DNA from: Streptomyces tardus
GTDB lineage: Bacteria; Actinomycetota; Actinomycetes; Streptomycetales; Streptomycetaceae
Length of the DNA: 64,000 nucleotides
Direction of reading: 5' to 3'
NCBI RefSeq assembly: GCF_018101125.2
Contig: NZ_JAELVF020000002.1
Coordinates: forward strand, 192,576 to 256,575
Shown here: piece after piece, positions 52,685-61,667 of the stretch
How the letters are laid out: each line of letters opens with the position of its first letter
Position numbering within the stretch: position 1 is the first letter of the stretch
Notes under the pieces: model-generated
Told to the model about the DNA's origin: nothing
Database searches by the model: none
What the model saw: the letters and a program-made list of their open reading frames with translations, nothing else
Translations under genes and position numbers: made by a program

Positions 52685-54352
52685 ATGATTCAGCACAACG
52701 GCGCGGCCGGCTCGGTGGTGCGGCTCCGCGTCGCCGGATGGCTGCGCACGCAGAGCGCACTGCACATCGGCGACTCCGGTCGGGACCCCAACGCGACCCT
52801 GGCCACGGCGGTGGACGGCCGCGGAAGACTCTGTGTGCCGGGCAGCAGCCTGGCGGGAGCGCTGCGTTCACTGCTGCACGCCGATCCGGCCGGGGGTGAC
52901 GGGCCGCGCGACGAAGCGGCCAACCACCGGTGGGGTTGGGCGGAACAGGGCGGCCAGGACGGCGCGGTCTCCCGCATCGTGGTCGGGGACGCACTCGTGG
53001 CAGCCGGACCGGAGTTGGACGGGGAGGGGCTTCCGGCGCGCCCGCTGAGCCCGGCCCGGCTGGAGTCGCGCACGTCGGTGGGTATCGACCGCCGCCACGG
53101 CGCTGCCGCCCAGGGCATCCTCTTCACCCGCTCGGTCATCCCCCGCGGCGTCTGGCTCCGGCTGGAACTCGACCTGCGCAGCGACGCCCGGAACGCCGGC
53201 GACGACAGTGCGTACCTCGCCCGGCTCCTCGCGCTCCTCGCCGCCGGGCAGCTTCGGCTGGGCGCGGCCGTCACCCGCGGCCTGGGCCGCACCCGCCTCG
53301 CAGCCGACCGCACCACGGTCCACACAGAGCAACTCGACTCCCCCCGGGGCCTGTTCGCCGTCCTGCGCGGCGACAGCGAACACCACACCGCCGACCGTTG
53401 GATACGGGACCACGGAACGGAAACGCCGCAGGCGGCGGCCCGGCACCTGGAGATCCGGGTGAGCTGGCGGCCCCTCGCGCCGGTCATGGTGCGGTCCGGG
53501 GTCGACGGCCTCACCGTCGACACCTTGCCACTCACCACGGCCGGCCCGGGAGGCCCCGGGGACGACGGCGAAACGGTGACGCTGGTCCTGCCCGGTACCT
53601 CCCTCAAGGGCGCCCTGCGCTCCCGCGCCGAGCACATCGAACGCACCGCACGCGGCACGGACGCCCCCGCCGCGGACACCGAGGCCACCCGGCACGACAC
53701 CTCCGGAAGCGCCGCCTTTCGTGAACAGCTCGACCAACTGCCCGCCGTTCGGGCTCTGTTCGGCTCAGCACCGCGGCACAAGGGGGACCGCGGACGGGGT
53801 CGCGGGGCGCTGCTGGTGGACGACTGCCACGCGGAGAGCGAGATCCCCGCGGAGCTCTGGGACCTGGCCCACCAGCCGGACGCCGCTGCTGCTCTGGTGC
53901 GGCTGCGCGAGTACGGACTGGAACGCGCCGACCACGTGGCCATCGACCGCTGGACCGGCGGCGCGGCGGACGGCCTGTTGTACAGCGTCCTCGAACCACA
54001 CGGTCTGACCTGGTCGCCGATCACGCTCACCGTCGACCTCCGCCGTCTGGCCGGCCACGCGGCGGCCCACGCCACCACCACGGGCCCCGAAACCGGTCAA
54101 CCAGAGGTGCCCGACGCCGCGTTGGCGCTGCTGCTGCTCGTCCTGCGCGACCTCAAGGCGGGCCGCCTGCCCCTGGGCGGCAGCACCCACCGCGGGATGG
54201 GCGACGTGGCGGTGGACGAGATCCTGCTGACCTTCCCCGACGACGACCCCAGCGGCGGGACGCCCGTGGAACTCGACGCCTTCCTGCTCGGCGAGGAGAC
54301 CGGCCGCCTCACCGACGCCTGGAGCACCTACCTGGACGGAGCCGCCGTATGA
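52685..54352 (+). CDS. Double-RAMP Cas7 protein (Cas7-2x-like, Csm3/Cmr4 family)
   Basis: A 555-residue protein with two Cas7-type repeats. Repeat 1 (about 8-240): TQSALHIGDSGRDPN, LCVPGSSLAGALRSLL, GLGRTRL. Repeat 2 (about 248-545): MVRSGVDGLTVDTLPL, LVLPGTSLKGALRSRAEHIER, HVAIDRWTGGAADGLLYSV and GGSTHRGMGDV as Gly loop. Each would form one backbone subunit on the crRNA. Asp residues in the HIGDSGRD and VDGLTVD loops are candidates for target-RNA cleavage, as in Csm3. ATG 52685 with GAGCGAGGACGG upstream; 73 bp separate it from the preceding gene. Confidence 0.82.
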   Translation: MIQHNGAAGSVVRLRVAGWLRTQSALHIGDSGRDPNATLATAVDGRGRLCVPGSSLAGALRSLLHADPAGGDGPRDEAANHRWGWAEQGGQDGAVSRIVVGDALVAAGPELDGEGLPARPLSPARLESRTSVGIDRRHGAAAQGILFTRSVIPRGVWLRLELDLRSDARNAGDDSAYLARLLALLAAGQLRLGAAVTRGLGRTRLAADRTTVHTEQLDSPRGLFAVLRGDSEHHTADRWIRDHGTETPQAAARHLEIRVSWRPLAPVMVRSGVDGLTVDTLPLTTAGPGGPGDDGETVTLVLPGTSLKGALRSRAEHIERTARGTDAPAADTEATRHDTSGSAAFREQLDQLPAVRALFGSAPRHKGDRGRGRGALLVDDCHAESEIPAELWDLAHQPDAAAALVRLREYGLERADHVAIDRWTGGAADGLLYSVLEPHGLTWSPITLTVDLRRLAGHAAAHATTTGPETGQPEVPDAALALLLLVLRDLKAGRLPLGGSTHRGMGDVAVDEILLTFPDDDPSGGTPVELDAFLLGEETGRLTDAWSTYLDGAAV

Positions 54353-54966
54353 CCACCCTGTACGGCCGGGCCTGCCCCGCTGTCCCACTCGTCGAAGCCC
54401 TGGAACGCGCCGGCTTCACCGAGGCCACCGCGCTGCTCTGCTCTCCGCAGGACTTCCGGGTCGCCCGCTTCAGCCAGGGCCGCTGCCGCACCCACACGGG
54501 CGCCCCCGCACCGCTGGACACGGTCTTCGAAGCACGGGTCTTCGACGGCCACCGCGAACTGCGCTGGCTGACCTTCGCCGGCCAGGACACCCAGTGCGTC
54601 CTGCTCAGCGAGGAACCGGACGCCCTGCCCGCCGAGTTCGGCAGCCCCCTTCCCGAACTGCACGCGCTCCAGACGCTGCCGGCGCACTACCTGCTCTGGG
54701 GCACCCCGGCCCCGAAGCCGATACGCACGTCGGACGGCGACTGGACCGTCCTGCGCACCCCGCGCATCGGCAGCCTCCACGTTCCCGCGCCACCGCCTCC
54801 CGACGGCCAACGGCTGCGCCTGGCCGCCCGCGAGTACGTCTGCGTCGAGCCGCGACACGGCAACGCCCACGTGGCGGAGGAACGCCTGCTGCGCCTTGAG
54901 CCGGCAGAGCCGCCAGACCCCGAGGCGGCAGCCGGCCCCGTCCCCGAAAGGGAGCACGATGTCTGA
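54349..54966 (+). CDS. csx19: Csx19-like type III-D CRISPR-associated protein
   Basis: A 205-residue protein. The central block, FEARVFDGHRELRWLTFAG, then QTLPAHYLLWG (about residues 55-125), and the C-terminal REYVCVEPRHGNAHVAEERLL resemble the TIGR03984/Csx19 family: an acid-rich domain with a conserved YxLWG-like turn. Csx19 is a structural subunit found only in III-D loci. The ATG overlaps the Cas7-2x stop (ATGA) and its own stop overlaps the next start, so production is coupled. The assignment rests on size, position and motif resemblance. Confidence 0.65.
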   Translation: MTTLYGRACPAVPLVEALERAGFTEATALLCSPQDFRVARFSQGRCRTHTGAPAPLDTVFEARVFDGHRELRWLTFAGQDTQCVLLSEEPDALPAEFGSPLPELHALQTLPAHYLLWGTPAPKPIRTSDGDWTVLRTPRIGSLHVPAPPPPDGQRLRLAAREYVCVEPRHGNAHVAEERLLRLEPAEPPDPEAAAGPVPEREHDV

Positions 54967-57466
54967 GCAGACCGAAACCGGTGTTCTGCGGTGGAACGAA
55001 GCCGATCAGCAGCTCCGGGTCATCCGCGACGTCGCCCCCAAGAGTCGGCGCAAGGTCAACCCGGAGTACGACCTGGGCCCGGCTCTGGCCGGCCGTGCCC
55101 CATCGGAACTCGACGGCCTCCGCGTCGAGTTCCGATGGTTCAGCGGAAAGGCGAAGGACGTCCGCCCGACCGGCACCGCTGCCACCCCGAAGCCCCGCCG
55201 CGTCTCGGTGGACGCGTTCGTCAACCCGTACACCTTCCTGCCCGCCGCCCCGCGCCCCGTCCGGTCTGACGGCTCTGACGGCTCTGACGGCTCTGACGGC
55301 TCTGACGGCTCTGACGGCACCTTGGGCGAAGGCCCGCCCCCTGCCCAGGACCGGCTGCACGAAGGCCACTTCACCGGCCGGATCCCCGTACGCCTGACCG
55401 TGGTCACACCGCTGCTTCTCCTCGACCCCTCCCGCGCCGACCAGGCGGACAACGGACACCTCACCTACCCGCTGCTTCGCCGCGACGGCCGCCCCCACCT
55501 GCCCGTGACCACCGTCAAGGGCATGCTCCGCGCCGCATACGAAGCTGTCACCAACTCCCGTATGGGCGTCTTCACCGGCCACGACGAGCGGCTCGCCGTT
55601 CGCATGCCCGCGGCGGAGGCCCAGCACATGGTCCCGGCCCGGGTCAGCGACGACGGCCGGCAGCTGATCCTGCTGCCCGGCGACACCCCGCTCGGCCACA
55701 CCCAGCCCGGCGGCCAGGCCGACCAGTGGCCCCCGTTGCACGCCGCCTGGCTGCCCCGGTACCCCGGTCCGGCGCTGCCCGTCACCGACACCGGCGGACA
55801 GGACCCCGCCCACGGCAACGCGTACGAAGCGTGGGTGGAACGCATCAGGCACTGGAAACGGAACCGGGACAACAGACAGTACAAGCGCGACTTCGACTAC
55901 TGGCGCGTCCGCACTCTCGCCCCGGCCGGCAGCCCGCTCCCCGACCGACCTGCGCCGGCACAGAGCTCCAGTCATCGCTCCGGCACGTCGTGGCACGAAC
56001 CGACCGGCGAGCTCAAAGCCGTCCGCGGCTGGGCCTGCCTCACCAACCGCAACATCAACGGCAAGCACGACGAACGGCTCTTCTTCGCGGCCGCCCCAGA
56101 GCAGTCGACACCGCTGACCCAAGCGCTCAGGAACCAGTGGGACGGGACCATCCGCAACTACCGGGCCGCCCACCGCGCTGCGGAACTGTACGAGCGCACC
56201 GACAGACAGGGGCAACGGGTCGAGCCGGACGCCCATCTCGGGCCGGAACCCGGACGTACCGCCTGGAGCCCTCACCAGTACGACGACTCCTGGCTCACCC
56301 TCCGCCCCGGCTCCCTCTGCTATGCCCGCATGGCGCCGGGCGGACGCACCGTGCAGGGCGTCTACCCCGTCATGATCGCCCGCAAGCTCTTCCCCCTTGC
56401 ACCCGCCGAGTTGCTCGACCCGAGCCTGCGCCCCGCCACCTCGCGCGCCGAACTCACCCCGGCCGAACGGGTGTTCGGCTGGGTCAACCAGTCCGGCCAC
56501 GGCGCCGAACGCGGTCGTCTGAGAATCGGCCCGGTCGACACCGCAGGCTTCGTCCCGGCCGATTTCGGCAAGGACGGCGTACCTCTGGCCATCCTCAGCG
56601 GACCCAAGCCCCAGCAGGCCCGCTTCTACCTCGGCAACGGCCCCGACGGTACGACCCCGCTCCCCGATGGCGCGTCCAAGGACACGTGGTACACCAAGAA
56701 CCAGCGCCCACGCGGCCGCAAAGCGTACTGGCACCACCGCGACCTGCCCGACGGCTACTGGGACGACCCGACCACCGACCGCACACAACAGCCCGACAGC
56801 ACCCTGCGGTTCCAGGAGTACCGCCGGCCGGACCAGAACGGCCGGCCCCAGCGCGACAAGCAGAACCGCTCCGTCCGAGGCTGGATCACCCCGGGCTCGT
56901 CCGCCACCTTCACTCTCTCCGTCTCCGACCTCACCGCAGTCGAACTGGGCGCCCTCATCTGGCTGTTGCGGCTCCCCGACGGCCACTGTCACCGCCTCGG
57001 CCTCGGCAAGCCCCTCGGCTTCGGCAGCGTCCGCCTCGACATCGACCCGGAAGGCACCCTCGACCTCCGCACCGAGCAGCAGTGGCGTACCGCCTACCGC
57101 AGCCTCGGCCGTGAGTCCGACCAGCCCATGGACAACGCGCGGTCCGCGCTCGCCCACGCCTGCGAAGCCTTCGAGGCCGACGTGGAAAGGACCTACGGCG
57201 CCCCGGCGGCGGACCGGGCCCCGCACCTCGCCGCGTTCCTCGCCACCAGCGCCGGCCCGTCCGGCACCGCCGTCCACTACCCCCGAACGTACGTCGCGGA
57301 CTCCGGAGACGGGCAAGCCGTCGCACCCGATCCCGACGGCAACAACTACGCCTGGTTCACCGCCAACGAGCGCTCCAGGAATGACAAGCCAAAGAAGGGC
57401 CGCGGCCTCAGCCTCCCCATCTGGCACGAACCGAACCTGCCCCTCCACCCCGGCGGGGGCCACTGA
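54959..57466 (+). CDS. TIGR03986-type RAMP protein (Cas7 with large insertion)
   Basis: An 835-residue RAMP. DAFVNPYTFLPA (about residue 85) is the family opening. GHFTGRIPVRLTVVTPLLLLD with LPVTTVKGMLRAAYEAVTNSRMG is the Cas7 core. TNRNINGKHDERLFFA and GWVNQSGHGAERGRLRIG are family blocks, and HRLGLGKPLGFGSVRLDI is the C-terminal Gly loop. About 350 residues are inserted between core halves, as in the Cas7-insertion subunit of III-Dv. An SDG-repeat linker lies at about 103-120. ATG 54959 overlaps csx19 by 8 bp. Confidence 0.83.
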   Translation: MSEQTETGVLRWNEADQQLRVIRDVAPKSRRKVNPEYDLGPALAGRAPSELDGLRVEFRWFSGKAKDVRPTGTAATPKPRRVSVDAFVNPYTFLPAAPRPVRSDGSDGSDGSDGSDGSDGTLGEGPPPAQDRLHEGHFTGRIPVRLTVVTPLLLLDPSRADQADNGHLTYPLLRRDGRPHLPVTTVKGMLRAAYEAVTNSRMGVFTGHDERLAVRMPAAEAQHMVPARVSDDGRQLILLPGDTPLGHTQPGGQADQWPPLHAAWLPRYPGPALPVTDTGGQDPAHGNAYEAWVERIRHWKRNRDNRQYKRDFDYWRVRTLAPAGSPLPDRPAPAQSSSHRSGTSWHEPTGELKAVRGWACLTNRNINGKHDERLFFAAAPEQSTPLTQALRNQWDGTIRNYRAAHRAAELYERTDRQGQRVEPDAHLGPEPGRTAWSPHQYDDSWLTLRPGSLCYARMAPGGRTVQGVYPVMIARKLFPLAPAELLDPSLRPATSRAELTPAERVFGWVNQSGHGAERGRLRIGPVDTAGFVPADFGKDGVPLAILSGPKPQQARFYLGNGPDGTTPLPDGASKDTWYTKNQRPRGRKAYWHHRDLPDGYWDDPTTDRTQQPDSTLRFQEYRRPDQNGRPQRDKQNRSVRGWITPGSSATFTLSVSDLTAVELGALIWLLRLPDGHCHRLGLGKPLGFGSVRLDIDPEGTLDLRTEQQWRTAYRSLGRESDQPMDNARSALAHACEAFEADVERTYGAPAADRAPHLAAFLATSAGPSGTAVHYPRTYVADSGDGQAVAPDPDGNNYAWFTANERSRNDKPKKGRGLSLPIWHEPNLPLHPGGGH
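55265..55318 (+). repeat. Six perfect 9-bp tandem repeats inside the RAMP gene
   Basis: TCTGACGGC is repeated six times without change, encoding a (Ser-Asp-Gly)n linker. The in-frame unit length means copy-number change would alter linker length without a frameshift. Confidence 0.92.
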
Positions 57467-57482
57467 CGTCCCCCTTGCACCT

Positions 57483-57540
57483 CAACGCCAAGGTGAACGT
57501 GAACGCCAGCGCCAACGCCAACGTGAACGTCAACGTCACC
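57483..57540. repeat. Degenerate AACGYSAACG repeat between RAMP and S-4TM genes
   Basis: The segment is built from alternating AACGCC and AACGTG/AACGTC hexamers with variants. It is noncoding in the plausible frame and lies just before the S-4TM start. It may be a slippage-derived spacer. Confidence 0.55.
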
Positions 57541-57563
57541 AGCCGACCTCCGGAGCGCCCGCC

Positions 57564-58496
57564 ATGCCCACCCGGCCGACCAACCCGCCGCCCCCTCAAC
57601 CGCCGCCCGAACACAGGCCGATAGCCGAACACCAGCAGCAACCGGACATGTTGCAGGCTCGCGCCGCCACCCGGGTCGCCTATGACCGGGCCGAGCACAT
57701 CCGCGCCGTCCAGACTGCCGGCGCCGTCTGTCTGGCCCTGCTCGCGCCCGTTCTTCTGGTGTTCTCGCCGGGCGCCTCCGGCGCACTGGCCGTCGCCGCC
57801 GTCCTCTGGCTCCTTCTGGCACGTACCGCCCTCGACACCTGGCAGCGCAACGCCCACCTCCAGGGCGTCCAGCGCAACGAGCTCTACGACACCACCCTGT
57901 TCACCCTGCCCTGGAACGCCTCCCTGTCCGGCCCCCTACGCCTCGCCCGCGAACAGGTCCGCTCCCGCACCCATACCACTGTCCACAAGGACCACGACTG
58001 GTACGAGCAAGTCCCGAACGTGCCCTGGCCCAACGACGTTCTCTCCTGCCAGACGCAGAACCTCATCCACAGCCGCCGCAACCACCGCAGCTACGTCCGC
58101 CTGCTCGGGGCAGTACTCACCGTGACCGTCCTTGCCGCACTCACTCTCGCCACCGTTCGGAACCTCACCCTCCAGCAGTGCCTCGTCCAACTCGCCGTAC
58201 CCCTCACCCCCGCCCTGCTCAACCTCTCGGACCTGGCCCGCCGCCACACCGAAGCCGCCCGTGCCCAGGAGCAACTCGAAGAGAGCGTCGACGAACTCCT
58301 CGAGCAACGCGCCAACGGGCGTCACATCACTGCCGCCGACTGCCGCGAAATCCAGGACGGAATCTTCAACCGCCGCGCCCACCAACCTCCCGTCCCCTCC
58401 CGGGTCCACGACCGACTCCGCTCCCAGAACAGCGCAGCCGCCATCGCCCGGATGCACGACCTCCAAGAGGAGTTCAACCGCCCTCCCTCACCCTGA
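57564..58496 (+). CDS. S-4TM family putative pore-forming effector
   Basis: A 310-residue membrane protein. TM segments are at about 48-66, 68-90, 173-196 and 203-224. Diagnostic S-4TM (SMODS-associating 4TM) blocks are NELYDTTLFTLPWN and HDWYEQVPNVPWPNDVLSCQTQNLIHSRR between TM2 and TM3. The C-terminal cytoplasmic helix has ELLEQRANGRHITAADCREIQDGIFNRR. Family members are predicted to form pores when triggered by cyclic-nucleotide conflict systems. It starts at ATG 57564, 97 bp after the last RAMP gene on the same strand, so co-transcription is likely. No CARF or other ligand domain is visible. The short Pro/Gln-rich N-terminus is probably disordered. Confidence 0.78.
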   Translation: MPTRPTNPPPPQPPPEHRPIAEHQQQPDMLQARAATRVAYDRAEHIRAVQTAGAVCLALLAPVLLVFSPGASGALAVAAVLWLLLARTALDTWQRNAHLQGVQRNELYDTTLFTLPWNASLSGPLRLAREQVRSRTHTTVHKDHDWYEQVPNVPWPNDVLSCQTQNLIHSRRNHRSYVRLLGAVLTVTVLAALTLATVRNLTLQQCLVQLAVPLTPALLNLSDLARRHTEAARAQEQLEESVDELLEQRANGRHITAADCREIQDGIFNRRAHQPPVPSRVHDRLRSQNSAAAIARMHDLQEEFNRPPSP

Positions 58497-59305
58497 CCCC
58501 GCCCCCAGCACACGTCCTGGCCGCTCGTTAAGTATCTGAAGCCCCGTAGGCGTCGGCGCTCGGAACATGTCCGCGTTGTACCCAGGTTGTGCCGCAGCGG
58601 CTCGAGGCAGAGCTCGCCTTCCGTCAGATGGCAACTGCGCGCTCGCGCACGAGGATTACAGGGTCACAGTACGAAGCTCGACTCGTCGGCCGACCACGTT
58701 GGAACGTCAACAGTGAACCCGCGAATGCTGAGGCAACCAGTGCTCCGGCCACCTCGGGACGGACAGCCGCGACGATCAACGCCCGGCGCAATCACTGGGA
58801 CCGGTGAACCACCAGCCGACCCATCGTGCGAAGTCGTACAGACGCCGTTCCTCCTCGGGCCGCCCTTGTACTGTGGGCTCCTGGCGCCAAGTGTCGTAAA
58901 CGGCTTGCCTTTCTCATCCGCTGTCGTGAAACCGACTCTGCCAACTCACAATCCTGGGTACCGATCAGGTCGTGGGCGACCCGTCGAGTTGGCCATTGCT
59001 CTCGTGCCCAGTACAAGCTCGCATTGTCCGTGTCGACATCTGCTCTGACCCGCATTGCGCTCCCAAGCCCAGTTGCTTCAGGGGCTGTTACTCCCTCGCA
59101 CAGAAAGCGAGGAGCGCTGCGAACACCGATCTCCGGCACAACGACAAGGTAGTGAGAACACTTGAACGGCGAGAAACAGTGTCACGGGATGACCCACCAC
59201 CGGAGTTCGGCTCGCTGCCGTCCACGTCCACTCAAGGTGCTGACTCAGTACGCTGTCCAGAACAACTGTCTTCGTTCCTCCCACAGGGCGAGCACTCGAG
59301 CCGAC
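58497..59305. other. Gene-poor, lower-GC stretch between effector and array 2
   Basis: About 800 bp. Reading frames on both strands are short, lack the GC3 bias of the window and resemble no family. It could be degraded coding DNA, a regulatory region or an untranslated RNA locus. Confidence 0.45.
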
Positions 59306-59402
59306 GCTTTGACCTGCATTGATGCACTACCGCCGGAACGCTGCACCAATCCACCCGCCGACCACCAGGAGACCACCCCTGACCAGCGACTTTACCCTCG
59401 CC
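59306..59402 (+). promoter_or_regulatory. CRISPR leader, array 2
   Basis: Homologous to the leader of array 1 in order and end: TTGACC...GATGCACTACCGCCGGAACGC...CACCCCTGACC...TTTACCCTCG, immediately before the first repeat. It sets the transcription direction as +, towards the cas2 end. Confidence 0.75.
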
Positions 59403-61414
59403 CCCGTCATCAGCCCTGGAGGGCTCGCAACAGGATGCTGGCGATGTTGTCCATCTCGTCGAGGGTGCCCCGTCATCAGCCCTGGAGGGCTCGCAACGCG
59501 AACCGGGCGGCCCCGCCGCCGGCAGCGTCGACCCCCGTCATCAGCCCTGGAGGGCTCGCAACTCGCTGTACCGGCTGGGGGACGCTCCCCGCTCGCCCAC
59601 CCCGTCATCAGCCCTGGAGGGCTCGCAACTGGGTGGGTGACGTCAGGAGTTCTTCCGGGCGGCCCCCGTCATCAGCCCTGGAGGGCTCGCAACGCATGTG
59701 GGGCGAGCGGTGGGTACTGCCCGCCGAATGCCCCGTCATCAGCCCTGGAGGGCTCGCAACGTCAGCAGCAGGTAGACCCGCTGGTTGTCGCCGCCGCCCC
59801 GTCATCAGCCCTGGAGGGCTCGCAACAGGGAGACGGTGAGCTTGTTGCCGCGTTCGGTGAACTCCCCGTCATCAGCCCTGGAGGGCTCGCAACACCTGCT
59901 GTCCGGGCCGGCCCAGCCGGCCCGCGACTGCCCCGTCATCAGCCCTGGAGGGCTCGCAACCGATTCAGCCGCATTTTGTATCGACTCATCATTCACTCCC
60001 CGTCATCAGCCCTGGAGGGCTCGCAACGCGCGTTGCTCGTCACCAGAGATCCTCATCCGGTGCCCGGCCCCGTCATCAGCCCTGGAGGGCTCGCAACACA
60101 GCACATGGCACCACGGCTGGGAGACGGCCGCCGCCCTCCCCGTCATCAGCCCTGGAGGGCTCGCAACGCGAGTTCGCGGGCGCCTGCCGTCCTGCTGGTC
60201 TCTCCCCCGTCATCAGCCCTGGAGGGCTCGCAACCCGCACGGCGAGGACCGGCCAAAGGGTTACCCCGGTCCCCGTCATCAGCCCTGGAGGGCTCGCAAC
60301 CGGTGAGCCGCCGCAGGTCGCCCGCGTGCCCCTCCCCCGTCATCAGCCCTGGAGGGCTCGCAACCCGAACGCGCGGTGGACCGCATGGCCCTGCGTGGGC
60401 CCCCGTCATCAGCCCTGGAGGGCTCGCAACCCCCGCATCGCATGCACGCACCGCTCTCGTTCGCCTCCCCGTCATCAGCCCTGGAGGGCTCGCAACGTGC
60501 GTCCGGCGGTGCGGCAGATGGCCGCTCAGCACGACCCGTCATCAGCCCTGGAGGGCTCGCAACCTGCTGGCTCGCCGCAGAGTCTGCCCGACCCGCCAGC
60601 CCGTCATCAGCCCTGGAGGGCTCGCAACACGATGACCGGGCCGCGCTCGGTGTCGGCGATCACCAGCCCGTCATCAGCCCTGGAGGGCTCGCAACGTCTG
60701 GAGGTGAGCGAGCGCCTTTCCTGCGGTCACCGCCCGTCATCAGCCCTGGAGGGCTCGCAACGTGGTGACCGCCGCAGACGTGGCCCCGGCCCCGTACCCG
60801 TCATCAGCCCTGGAGGGCTCGCAACCCGGGCTGCGGGCCGCCGTCGCCGCCTGCCCCGACCCCGTCATCAGCCCTGGAGGGCTCGCAACATGATCACGAG
60901 CCGCTGCGCGTCCCCCTCGGACGCCTTCCCGTCATCAGCCCTGGAGGGCTCGCAACTCCAGCGATTCACCCGCGGGGGTCCACGCTGACCAACCCGTCAT
61001 CAGCCCTGGAGGGCTCGCAACGCGTAGAGGGTTCGCGGCCGCCCTCTCGGTTCTGCTCCCCCGTCATCAGCCCTGGAGGGCTCGCAACTGCTCGGGTGGG
61101 CGCGGGCCGGGGTGTTGGTCGTCCCCCGTCATCAGCCCTGGAGGGCTCGCAACCCGGGTACAACGCGGGGTGGGGGCGCGTGCAGCAGTCCCCGTCATCA
61201 GCCCTGGAAGGCTCGCAACTCGAAGCGCTCCACCTCGCCAGGTGCTGAGCGAGCGCCCGTCATCAGCCCCTGGAGGGCTCGCAACACAGGTGTACGTACC
61301 GGGCCTGCACCCAGCCCCCGCCCCGTCATCAGCCCTGGACGGCCCGCAGCGCGGCGACCAGGCCGCGGTCGCGGACCTCCCGCATCCCGTCATCAGCCCT
61401 GGAGGGATCGCTCC
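59403..61414 (+). CRISPR. CRISPR array 2: 31 repeats, 30 spacers
   Basis: The 29-nt repeat starts CCCGTCATCAGCCCTGGAGG and ends GCTCGCAAC, differing from array 1 only in the first two bases (CC versus GT). First repeats start at 59403, 59469, 59534, 59601, 59665 and 59732; later ones follow every 64-70 bp. Spacers are 35-41 nt. The four leader-distal repeats decay: 61191 (one substitution), 61256 (one inserted C), 61322 (several changes, GGACGGCCCGCAGC) and 61386 (3' end lost). This confirms the polarity. Confidence 0.98.
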
Positions 61415-61667
61415 GGCTCGCAGAAATCCGAGTCGCCCCCAGGTAGTTGAACGGGTCCGCGCCCGGCTAAGGGCGGCCCCGTCCCCTTCTCGACTACCGC
61501 TGTCTACTGATCGACGTATTGGCAGAGAGTTCCAGAGCACGCCAGACCCGCGGCGGTGACCGACCGCAGGCTCGACCAGCCGTGGGAGGGGCCGCCATGA
61601 AGCCAGGTCGGCCAAGCTGCGGTGCTTGCTGAGGCGTCCTTGAGTAAGAAGCGCGGCGCCGGCGGCG
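61415..61667. other. Gap between array 2 and cas2
   Basis: 253 bp after the last degenerate repeat and before the cas2 stop. No gene, and no clear hairpin was located. Confidence 0.4.

Noticed and set aside
54605..57463. A 952-residue minus-strand frame
   Set aside because: It is the complement of the TIGR03986 RAMP gene. Valine/glycine-rich monotony and no domain.
58792..59152. Overlapping 108-115 residue frames on both strands between the S-4TM gene and array 2
   Set aside because: Neither shows codon bias, ribosome binding site or family similarity. Kept as gene-less region.
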